The notes under the pieces are model-generated. The model was given only the letters and a program-made list of their open reading frames with translations. It did no database searches and had not been told where the DNA came from. Shown here one piece after another: positions 1-5,253 of a DNA stretch of 10,832 bases (positions are counted from its first letter, which is position 1; every line of letters starts with the position of its first letter). The position numbers were made by a program, and so were the translations under genes. Source of the DNA: Deltaproteobacteria bacterium (GTDB lineage Bacteria; Desulfobacterota; DSM-4660; Desulfatiglandales; Desulfatiglandaceae). The DNA lies in assembly GCA_029932035.1 (NCBI GenBank), contig JAOZQV010000023.1, forward strand, positions 1 through 10,832, written 5' to 3'.

Positions 1-132
1 TTGACTTTGCGGGATTCCCGTCAATTCGGAAAGCTCTTTTTGAATCATTCCTTCCTTCAATCTTGATCCGGATAAACAGACTACCGGCAGTTCTTCATCC
101 GTATATTCGGGAAACAGATCACGCAAGGGACT
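1..132 (-). pseudogene. XRE-family antitoxin remnant, cut by the window edge
   Basis: Reading the minus strand from 132 down to 1 gives 44 codons. The residues include LRDLFPEYTDEELPVVCL, then RLKEGM, QKELSELTGIPQ. This matches the start of the helix-turn-helix of XRE-type regulators that act as antitoxins, where the pattern 'F-P-E..DEELP-V-C-L..R.KEG-T-Q-K-E-L-(S/A)-E-L-T-G-I-P-Q' is typical. The reading frame is preceded directly by an in-frame TAG at 135-133, and there is no ATG before the internal methionine of the helix-turn-helix. The 5' end therefore looks lost or recombined. The frame is still open at base 1, so the rest lies outside the window. No partner toxin is visible upstream in this window. 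The family assignment is from remembered conserved residues; the truncation is seen directly. Confidence 0.6.
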
Positions 133-432
133 CTAAATGAAACTGAAAACGTCCAACGCCAGTACCGTCGAGAAGGACTGTGCAGTAGTCCATGGATTAC
201 CGGGTTGTAAAGTCTCCATAACCCATTGAGACACCATTTTTTTGCCAAACAGGCGTTTTCCTGCCGATGGACTTTTGCAAAGAACTTCAGAGACCATCAA
301 TTCAGCGCCAGATGCGCTGCATAACGCCCCGGCATGAGTTGCAGGCCTTTAAACTTTGAGAACCTATGAACTTTACGTAAAACCCCCTGCCTATTCCTGT
401 CAGCTCCATCCCATTTGTTCCGACTTCGCCTG
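133..432. other. Gene-poor stretch with an unassigned short reading frame
   Basis: No recognisable gene. On the minus strand a 54-codon frame runs from an ATG at 297 to the TAG at 133-135. Its product is basic at the start, then contains QWVMETLQPGNPW, and ends with LALDVFSFI. I do not recognise it and see no good ribosome-binding site, so it is not called as a gene. It is in the same frame as the XRE remnant that follows the TAG. Two adjacent short inverted repeats lie at 303-344. The part from 345 to 432 shows nothing. Confidence 0.5.
303..344. repeat. Two adjacent hairpins, attC-like at best
   Basis: CAGCGC (303-308) and GCGCTG (314-319) form a 6 bp stem with a 5 nt loop. Directly beside it, CTGCATAAC (317-325) pairs with GTTGCAG (338-344) if one T is bulged, and GCC (326-328)/GGC (331-333) can pair inside. 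A stem with an extra unpaired base and AAC/GTT at its ends recalls an integron recombination site. The element is much shorter than a normal attC and its end boxes fit the consensus poorly. It is reported as structure only. Confidence 0.4.
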
Positions 433-987
433 TTACATTACCTTACCGTCAATTTCCTCGACAGCCTCTTTGACTTTACGAGCCGCTTGATCTGGGTCCA
501 GCCCGGAAATGTCAACCTGCAGGTTGGCCCGTTGGTAACTCGTGCGAAAATAGGTGATGTCCTTCTTAATCTCTCTCAGATATAATTTCTTCTCCTTTGG
601 AGTCAGCTTCTTCTCGATCGGACGGGAGTCTATATCGTAGAAGCTGATCCTCTCCAGGATGTTTTCCGGCTTGTCGGTAACCACTACAGTGATTCCATTG
701 GCTTTCTTTATTGCCCGCAGGTATCCTCCCATCAGGCCGCTCGGCGGTAAGGCTATCACACAGTCTCGGCTCTCTGGACGATTCAGCAAATGCCCCAGAG
801 CCTTCGCGGCTTCGTTGCGGAAAGAGTGCATCGTAAGGAATCTGTCCTGGAGTCGCTCAATGCTTTTCTCGAAGAAGCTCTCGACCTCGTTATCCAGATC
901 GAAAAACCTGATGCCCAGAAGCTCCCCCATTTTTTTACCGATCGTCGTCGTTCCGACACAACTGACGCCTGTCAAAAATATGCGCAT
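433..987 (-). CDS. Shikimate-kinase-like P-loop protein lacking the Walker A lysine
   Basis: A 184-residue protein with the size and fold pattern of shikimate kinase (NMP-kinase-like, cytoplasmic). The P-loop is GVSCVGTTTIG (residues 7-17): the lysine expected at residue 13 is a threonine, codon ACG. The shikimate-site aspartates appear as DLD (30-32), with an arginine in SFRNE (57), a lid-type SRP (121-123) and a late YFR arginine (148). The usual GGG substrate-binding motif is replaced by PPSG (81-84). It probably belongs to a divergent branch rather than aroK proper, and true shikimate phosphorylation is doubtful. AAGG lies 7 nt before the ATG at 987. The gene stands alone among broken toxin-antitoxin and restriction remnants, with no aromatic pathway genes nearby. 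Relatives as I remember them keep the lysine, so this copy may be inactive or carry a point mutation. Confidence 0.75.
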   Translation of the reverse strand: MRIFLTGVSCVGTTTIGKKMGELLGIRFFDLDNEVESFFEKSIERLQDRFLTMHSFRNEAAKALGHLLNRPESRDCVIALPPSGLMGGYLRAIKKANGITVVVTDKPENILERISFYDIDSRPIEKKLTPKEKKLYLREIKKDITYFRTSYQRANLQVDISGLDPDQAARKVKEAVEEIDGKVM

Positions 988-1163
988 TTCTATACCTTGT
1001 CCGTGGTCTCCAACGATTTGTTCGCCTCAAGCGTACCACGAGTGCTTAACTTCTATTTGCCATTTATACCCCCTGCCAGTGATGTGAAAAAATCAAGCCG
1101 GTCTTATCCAATTTATCAAGAAGATCCCTCCGTTCTCGATCCAAGACTTTCAGTCTTCTTTTC

Positions 1164-1315
1164 TTATAGGGCTTTTTTGTGGATACCCGGGTCTATTTGT
1201 AAATCAGTAAGTATCTCGAAGACAATGTCGGGGGCGTAGATGTATTGATAGCCCTGTTTTCGAGAAGTTCGATTGTGAATTTCTCTATCGCACTTTCTGT
1301 TATTTTATCTTGCAT
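1164..1315 (-). pseudogene. 5' remnant resembling type I restriction subunit HsdR
   Basis: From an ATG at 1315 the minus strand reads MQDKITESAIEKFTIELLE. After a one-base gap in an A run (about 1257-1259) the adjoining frame reads QGYQYIYAPDI, then diverges to a stop at 1166-1164. The pattern 'KITE.AIE.F.IELLE.QGY.Y.YAPDI' is the usual start of HsdR, the ATP-dependent translocase/nuclease of type I restriction. HsdR is about 1000 residues long, so all catalytic parts are missing. A further 42-codon frame (1192-1064, rich in Lys/Arg/Asp, ending HHWQGV) would join if an A6 run near 1174-1179 lost one base; I do not recognise it. The ATG overlaps the restored end of the RhuM gene. RhuM genes are known within some type I restriction loci, which supports the assignment. 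Confidence 0.55.
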
Positions 1316-1983
1316 CTTTTTTGCCTGTAATTCTCTTTATCTCTTTATCAAAATCGGATATGTAATCATACATCCTGTATTACCCTATATTCTTCGAACT
1401 CCTTTTCTGCCTTGAGTTTAGTCTGCAACGCGTTAACTTTGCCCTTATCCTGTAAGATCGGGTATTTGGACAATTCCAAAAAGTTGTGCAGAATTTCAAT
1501 CCAGTCCGTCATTTTCATCAAAATCTGCCGTTTAGCTCGGTTTTCCGCATAATCCCTGCCGAAAACCTGATTGCCCTGTTTGAGCCGTTCATCATCCAAC
1601 ACAAAGCCCTTGATGATGTATTCTTTTAGGGTTCTGGTAGCCCAGATGCGAAATTGGGTGGCTTCGTATGAGTTGACGCGGTAGCCGACCGAAATAATGG
1701 CATCGAGGTTGTAGAACTCCATTTTCCGGTTAATCTGCCGGTTTCCTTCTTTTTGAACTGTTTCCAAAATGGAAATAGTTGTGTCCTTTTGCAATTCTTT
1801 GCTTGCAAATATGTTTGACAGGTGCTTGCTGATGGCGGGTATTTTGACCCCGAAAAGCTCAGACATGGCCTTTTGCGTAAGCCAAACCGTTTCGTCTTTA
1901 ACAAAGACCCCAACATTCACCTTCCCATCGTTTCCGGTGTAGAGGAGGAAATTAGACTGCTTATCAGAGAGATTGTTTTTCAT
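1305..1983 (-). pseudogene. RhuM-family gene with a 3' frameshift
   Basis: From the ATG at 1983 (AAGGAA 6 nt upstream) the frame gives 205 residues ending at a TGA at 1368-1366. The RhuM family hallmarks are clear: VWLTQKAMSELFGV (33-46), ISKHLSNIF (51-59), then FYNLDAIISVGYRVNSYEATQ and FRIWATRTLKEYIIKGFVLDD (90-131). The C-terminal part DYAENRAKRQ..M.DW..L..FL is also family-typical. After VIQD the frame shifts: skipping base 1371 restores YDYISDFDKEIKRITGKKDAR and a TAA at 1307-1305, which is how relatives normally end. RhuM is named from a Salmonella pathogenicity island; its biochemistry is not established and it often lies in restriction or defence loci. Loss of about 20 residues may or may not abolish function. 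Upstream, the frame is open into the antitoxin remnant. Confidence 0.75.
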
Positions 1984-2010
1984 TGTATTTTCCTTGTTGG
2001 GTTCTCGCTG

Positions 2011-2214
2011 GAGTCGAGCTCCTGCGAGGAGGTTTCCAATTCTGTTAGACTGCATTTCTTTCCAGAAATCAGTCTCTTCAATGGCTATACTCTCAGAGTT
2101 TTCGGATGAGAGAATACTGACTTCAAATTTTTTGCTAATCCAGCCAATAAGCTCGTCAACATCATCCCCATGAAGGGATAACTCAATACGGGGCTTTTTC
2201 ACGAGAGCCAACAT
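2011..2214 (-). pseudogene. XRE antitoxin N-terminal part, HTH lost, fused in frame to RhuM
   Basis: The ATG at 2214 starts MLALVKKPRIELSLHGDD and continues with ELIGWISKKFEVSIL, then EETDFWKEMQSNRIGNLLAGARL. This is the N-terminal domain of the XRE antitoxins paired with RelE-like toxins; ETDFW...NR.GNLLAGARL normally leads straight into a helix-turn-helix (..TQ..LAE..G...). Here the sequence changes after ARL to QREPNKENT and then reads without a stop into the RhuM methionine at 1983. Translation from 2214 would give a 282-residue chimera. The start overlaps the toxin's last 32 bases, the usual toxin-antitoxin arrangement. The retained part is probably the toxin-binding region while DNA binding for autoregulation is gone; that split of roles is inference. 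Confidence 0.65.
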
Positions 2215-2542
2215 AATACACCTCGATTTCGATTTCCCCTTGCCGCCACTCCCAGCAGGCCACATAGCGATAATTCAAATGGCAGTGGTATTTGCCATCT
2301 CCCAAGGGGGAAAAATTGTTCCAGCTTTTTTGAACCGGACCATCTGCTTTGAGGTCTTCGATCAATAAAAATAGCAGCTTCTTCACATTTGCAGGCAGTT
2401 TTGTCAGCCCAAAGACCTTATACCCGACATTCAGAGCCTTTGCCACATCGGGGCTGATGAGCACCAAATTGATACCTTGTTGGATCGCCCCTCCTGCCCA
2501 ATCACTCACCATTTCTTTGCGCGAAGTGGCAATAGTCAGCAT
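2183..2542 (-). CDS. RelE-like toxin of a type II toxin-antitoxin pair
   Basis: The C-terminal 80 residues are typical of RelE/HigB-type mRNA interferases: YKVFGLTKLPANVKKLLF, IEDLKADGPVQKSWNNFSPL, KYHCHLNYRYVACWEW and the ending IEVYYVGSREKAPY. Such toxins cut mRNA at the ribosome; the YHCHL, VACW and YVGSRE stretches are the family's conserved core. The start is uncertain. The ATG at 2542 overlaps the stop of the upstream membrane ORF (TAATG) and would give 119 residues, of which the first 35 or so match nothing I know. Later ATG (2509), TTG or GTG codons are possible, with AGGAGGGG around 2485-2492 as a candidate ribosome-binding site. The segment between the first strand and LPANVKK looks shorter than usual, so the N-terminus may be damaged. 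Its antitoxin, overlapping by 32 bases, has lost its DNA-binding domain. Confidence 0.6.
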   Translation of the reverse strand: MLTIATSRKEMVSDWAGGAIQQGINLVLISPDVAKALNVGYKVFGLTKLPANVKKLLFLLIEDLKADGPVQKSWNNFSPLGDGKYHCHLNYRYVACWEWRQGEIEIEVYYVGSREKAPY

Positions 2543-2868
2543 TAAAAAATAGCCAAGATATAGACAGTCCTTACCATGAAGAACATAACCAAAAGGTTCA
2601 GAAGTCCACCGATAAAAGAGATAACACCGTTTTCTACTACGATCCTCCTGGTGCGTCCCTTCCACAACAGGAGAAAAATCCACCACACGACGAGGAAAAT
2701 GAGATAGGACAGACCTCCCGGAATGCTAAGAATCAGATAACCACTTCAGGCTTCCTCGGCCGTATCCCCGGATATGAGCACAAAAAGCACGATACATATA
2801 ATCTGGTAAGCGAGTGCCGCCAAAGCCAGCACCAAGTTGATTCGCGATCTCGTGTCCAATGATTTCAT
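2542..2868 (-). pseudogene. Small three-helix membrane ORF interrupted by an in-frame TGA
   Basis: From the ATG at 2868 the minus strand reads 40 residues with one hydrophobic helix (INLVLALAALAYQIICIVLF), then TGA at 2748-2746. The same frame continues for 67 codons with two more helices (LILSIPGGLSYLIFLVVWWI; ISFIGGLLNLLVMFFM), separated by a basic segment WKGRTRRIVVENG, to a TAA at 2544-2542. The layout of three hydrophobic segments with a polar, basic cytoplasmic loop looks like one 108-residue protein with a tryptophan codon (TGG) turned into TGA. The TAA overlaps the ATG of the toxin frame by one base, hinting at past translational coupling. I do not recognise the family. Two separate peptides or a sequencing error are alternatives. 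Confidence 0.5.
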
Positions 2869-2910
2869 GAAATCCAAGCCCTTTCGTTAATATAATATCA
2901 TGATCATTGA

Positions 2911-2956
2911 GAAGCGCAGCGGAATTGCCAGTCCGCGTTAAGCCGCTTCGTTAGCC
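2911..2956 (+). repeat. Imperfect hairpin followed by GTTAGCC, attC-like remnant
   Basis: GAAGCG (2911-2916) pairs with CGCTTC (2944-2949), and inside it GCGGA (2919-2923) pairs with TCCGC (2932-2936). GTTAGCC (2950-2956) follows at once, close to the 3' core site of an integron attC (GTTRRRY). The matching 5' box (ending in AAC) is absent upstream, so at most this is a broken site. It sits at the right border of the decayed island, just upstream of the membrane ORF. Confidence 0.35.
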
Positions 2957-3082
2957 GATTATTTGATTTTATCCTTTTTCTGAGGATTGTATCTCCCGCA
3001 TAGTAGCTGAATATTATCTGGTGTATTAGATGACCCCCATCATTGTACGATTCGAGCACGTTGTTGGTTTTTCTCCATGTCT

Positions 3083-3109
3083 ACTCAAAGCTCGCTCAGA
3101 GCTTTGAGT
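3083..3109. repeat. Perfect 11 bp inverted repeat over the end of the 107-aa gene
   Basis: ACTCAAAGCTC (3083-3093) and GAGCTTTGAGT (3099-3109) are exact reverse complements separated by the 5 bases GCTCA. The structure covers the last codons and the TGA (3087-3085) of the gene. Neither strand has a clear T run after it, so it is not a standard intrinsic terminator. A 3' RNA-stabilising hairpin is the simplest idea. Confidence 0.6.
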
Positions 3110-3408
3110 CTCTTCTGTGTTTCCTCGGAAAGATGTTGCATGTGGTCTGATGTGAGCAATCCATTTCGCCCAAGTGCGACAAGTTTCATCAACAATGTAG
3201 AGCGACGCCAATCGTCGAAACAATCTGCAACTATGCCATCTGACTCCTGAACATGCCTGTAAAGACGTCCGTACCTTTCGTGTTCAGAATTCGCTTCCAA
3301 CTTGAGAATATCCATGGCTTGCCCATTGATATGCTCACACAGGTCGGAGACAAGATCTTCCTTAACCTTATTCATATACTTCCAGTCACGCTCTGGTGGT
3401 GATGTCAT
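3085..3408 (-). CDS. Small conserved hypothetical protein (107 aa)
   Basis: The ATG at 3408 has a strong ribosome-binding site (AAGGAGA, 6 nt upstream). The product is soluble and mostly helical, rich in charged residues, with no signal peptide or membrane segment. Notable stretches are MNKVKEDLVSDLCEHINGQAM (12-32), ERYGRLYRHV (44-53) and DGIVADCFDDWRRSTLLMKL (57-76); the DCFDDWRRS block is the most likely conserved core. I have the impression of relatives in other deltaproteobacteria but cannot name a function. It lies 57 bases after the CGGC-domain gene on the same strand and is probably co-transcribed with it. The last codons and the stop lie inside a perfect 11 bp inverted repeat. Confidence 0.7.
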   Translation of the reverse strand: MTSPPERDWKYMNKVKEDLVSDLCEHINGQAMDILKLEANSEHERYGRLYRHVQESDGIVADCFDDWRRSTLLMKLVALGRNGLLTSDHMQHLSEETQKRLKALSEL

Positions 3409-3465
3409 CTGTTTCTCCTTATCCTATTTATCTGGGTTTGACGATTGAATTTATACATTTGCTTA

Positions 3466-3912
3466 TTAGTCATAGGATAAACGAGTTTGCTTGTCCAATA
3501 ATGTTGGTTGAATAATTTCTTGCCACTCGGGATTATCCCATGTTCCCAACTGATCGTGCATATTGAGGTATTTTTGAGGGATAGGGTGCGTACCATAAAC
3601 GACTTCAAGACCATATTTTGTTTTGATAAAGTCACGAAAATAAGTGATATGAGGGCATGGAGGATACCCAACAATTAATCCGGTGGCAAGATGTACCGCC
3701 TCTGCTCCGTTTCCCTTCATTTCCTCCACAGCATATTCAACATTACCACCAGGACACCCATCGCAAGAGGTATACCCGACAACTTCAACTTCCATATTCT
3801 TGTACCTGCTAAACGCGCCTTCCCTGTTCCGCAACGATCTGAAGCACTTTCCGCCTGCACACCTACGGTAACGGTCACAGATGATTATACCAATCTTTGC
3901 TATTTCTTCCAT
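3466..3912 (-). CDS. CGGC-domain putative metal-binding protein
   Basis: A 148-residue cytoplasmic protein of the CGGC-domain family (Pfam CGGC), found mostly in anaerobic bacteria and archaea and thought to bind a metal. It shows the family pattern: IGIIICDRYRRCAGGKCFR near the N-terminus with C12, C18 and C23 (the CxGGKC motif), then VVGYTSCDGCPGGN with C50 and C53, and GYPPCPH with C86 and H88. The spacing of six cysteines suggests a metal or cluster site; the ligand is unknown. The start is secure: GGAGGAG lies 6 nt before the ATG at 3912. It is the first gene of a probable two-gene unit with the 107-residue hypothetical. A 14 bp perfect palindrome about 50 bases upstream may be its operator. 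The product appears full length. Confidence 0.8.
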   Translation of the reverse strand: MEEIAKIGIIICDRYRRCAGGKCFRSLRNREGAFSRYKNMEVEVVGYTSCDGCPGGNVEYAVEEMKGNGAEAVHLATGLIVGYPPCPHITYFRDFIKTKYGLEVVYGTHPIPQKYLNMHDQLGTWDNPEWQEIIQPTLLDKQTRLSYD

Positions 3913-3961
3913 GTCATCTCCTCCTAAAAACCCTTTCTTTTATTGAACTATTTGTCGCGTG

Positions 3962-3975
3962 AAAATCGCGATTTT
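3962..3975. promoter_or_regulatory. 14 bp perfect palindrome, possible operator
   Basis: AAAATCGCGATTTT is its own reverse complement. It starts 50 bases upstream of the CGGC gene's ATG, where a repressor site would be expected. A palindrome of this length is expected by chance about once in a window of this size, so position is the main argument. Confidence 0.3.
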
Positions 3976-4090
3976 ACTTTCAACCAACTCTTTGAAAAGA
4001 TATTATTGGGTATTGAGATATGGGTCAATCAAAAAGATAATGGCAAAGTCAGTCGCGGCAGGGGAACTGCTCGGAAAGTGATTTTTTGAA

Positions 4091-4120
4091 TTGACAATAA
4101 GCTTCGTCCGCTGCAAGATT
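4091..4120 (+). promoter_or_regulatory. Candidate promoter for rlmN
   Basis: A perfect TTGACA (4091-4096) is followed after 18 bases by AAGATT (4115-4120), a weak -10. It lies about 70 bases upstream of the rlmN start in a divergent intergenic region. Only the -35 box is convincing. Confidence 0.3.
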
Positions 4121-4191
4121 AGCATGTTTACAGCTTGAAATCATTATATGGAAGTTTTGACTCACACAGGCCACGATAGGCGAGGAGTGGA

Positions 4192-5232
4192 ATGAAAACC
4201 GATCTTAAAGGGCTTAGTGCCCGTGAAACAGAAGAGTGGGCCGTCAGACATGGCCTTGAACCATATAGGGGGAGGCAAATCCGGCACTGGCTTTTCACAA
4301 AGCTCGCAGGGTCATCTGATGAGATGGGCAATATCCCTAAAGCCATCCGAGCCCTTGTCAGAGAAAACGCGATCATCAACCCACTTGAAGAGGTCAAGAC
4401 CTTAGAGTCAGAAGACGGCACACGAAAGCATCTGTTCAAATTGCAGGACGGCCATCTTATTGAATCGGTGCTCATCCCTGAAAGGGATCACCTCACCCTC
4501 TGCATCTCCTCACAGGCAGGCTGCGCCATGGGCTGCCGCTTCTGTCTGACTGGACAACAGGGTCTTAAAAGGGACCTGAGCGCCTCGGAGATCATAGAGC
4601 AGGTGATCCTTGTAAAGAGGTCTTTGGAAGATCCTGAGCACCTGAGAAATATCGTGCTCATGGGGATGGGAGAGCCCCTTGCCAATTATGACGCGGTTAT
4701 GAAAGCCCTTGGTAACCTGATTGCCGATGACGGGATGAATTTCTCTCATAGGAAGGTTACCCTTTCCACATGCGGTCTGGTCCCCGAGATGAAAAGGATG
4801 GGGAGGGATATTACGATCAACTTGGCTGTATCCCTGAATGCCGCGGACGATGAGACCCGAAGTTCTCTCATGCCGATCAACTGGAAATACCCTCTAACAA
4901 CCCTGATCCGGGCCTGCAGAGAATTCCCCCTCCCCAACAGGCGGATGATTACCTTTGAATATATCCTCATCAATAACGTAAACGATCGAAATCAGGACGC
5001 ACTAAAGCTTTCGAGGCTTCTATCGGGCATGAGGGCCAAGATCAACCTGATTCCACTAAATCCCTCCCCCAACTATGACATGACACCCCCTCCCATGAAC
5101 AGGATACTTCATTTTCAAGATTTTTTGGTAAAGCACCATTTCACGGCCATTATCAGAAAGAGCAAGGGAAGGGATATCTTAGCTGCGTGTGGCCAGTTGA
5201 CGGGCGCTTTTGCGGGGAATCCTGAAGGATAG
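4192..5232 (+). CDS. rlmN: 23S rRNA (adenine(2503)-C2)-methyltransferase RlmN
   Basis: A 346-residue radical-SAM enzyme that methylates C2 of A2503 in 23S rRNA (and A37 of some tRNAs) via a methyl-cysteine intermediate. The N-terminal helical domain (LSARETEEWAVRHGLEPYRGRQI) is followed by the radical-SAM core. The [4Fe-4S] motif is CAMGCRFC (C111, C115, C118) inside QAGCAMGCRFCLTGQQG. The SAM-binding GMGEPL block is at 158-163. Both catalytic cysteines are present: C104 in TLCISSQ and C333 in AACGQL, the methyl-carrying residue. The lengths and order fit RlmN, and the presence of the family's normal sites argues against the resistance paralogue Cfr, though that separation needs a tree. AGGAG lies 4 nt before the ATG. 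The gene stands alone on the plus strand and converges on the Usp gene 21 bases on. Confidence 0.95.
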   Translation: MKTDLKGLSARETEEWAVRHGLEPYRGRQIRHWLFTKLAGSSDEMGNIPKAIRALVRENAIINPLEEVKTLESEDGTRKHLFKLQDGHLIESVLIPERDHLTLCISSQAGCAMGCRFCLTGQQGLKRDLSASEIIEQVILVKRSLEDPEHLRNIVLMGMGEPLANYDAVMKALGNLIADDGMNFSHRKVTLSTCGLVPEMKRMGRDITINLAVSLNAADDETRSSLMPINWKYPLTTLIRACREFPLPNRRMITFEYILINNVNDRNQDALKLSRLLSGMRAKINLIPLNPSPNYDMTPPPMNRILHFQDFLVKHHFTAIIRKSKGRDILAACGQLTGAFAGNPEG

Positions 5233-5253
5233 GTAGCGCCCATCCATAAATGG

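Larger units (their letters stand above)
3913..4191. other. Divergent intergenic region between the CGGC gene and rlmN
   Basis: It holds the ribosome-binding site of the minus-strand CGGC gene at its left end, a 14 bp palindrome (3962-3975) and a TTGACA box (4091-4096) facing rlmN. Both promoters must lie here because the genes point apart. No other gene or RNA is visible. Confidence 0.5.

Noticed and set aside
1143..1157. AAGACT-TTC-AGTCTT hairpin followed by T-rich sequence on the plus strand
   Set aside because: The stem is weak and AT-rich, and no plus-strand gene ends there; probably chance.
659..1239. Plus-strand open frames across the shikimate-kinase-like gene and the HsdR remnant
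   Set aside because: They lie antisense to minus-strand frames with family-level motifs, have no ribosome-binding site worth naming and show no recognisable domain.
2215..2265. ATG at 2265 as start of the antitoxin-RhuM frame
   Set aside because: It would add 17 residues deep inside the toxin gene; the family starts at LALVKKP, which fits the ATG at 2214.
2543..2686. Longer N-terminus of the toxin frame from an ATG at 2686
   Set aside because: This part lies out of frame inside the membrane ORF, whose hydrophobic pattern is the more plausible coding frame, and it matches no toxin family feature.
2746..2748. TGA as selenocysteine codon
   Set aside because: No redox-type motif around it and no convincing stem-loop just downstream; a TGG to TGA change in a membrane protein is simpler. 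Kept only as a check in the findings.
3405..3674. Minus-strand open frame overlapping the 3' half of the CGGC gene
   Set aside because: It overlaps the CGGC gene in another frame, has no ribosome-binding site, and its sequence looks like an out-of-frame translation.
4128..4475. Minus-strand open frame over the start of rlmN
   Set aside because: Antisense shadow of a well-supported gene, with no domain.
5233..5253. CCAT-AA-ATGG between rlmN and the Usp gene as a bidirectional terminator
   Set aside because: A 4 bp stem is too weak, though the T-rich tail is suggestive.
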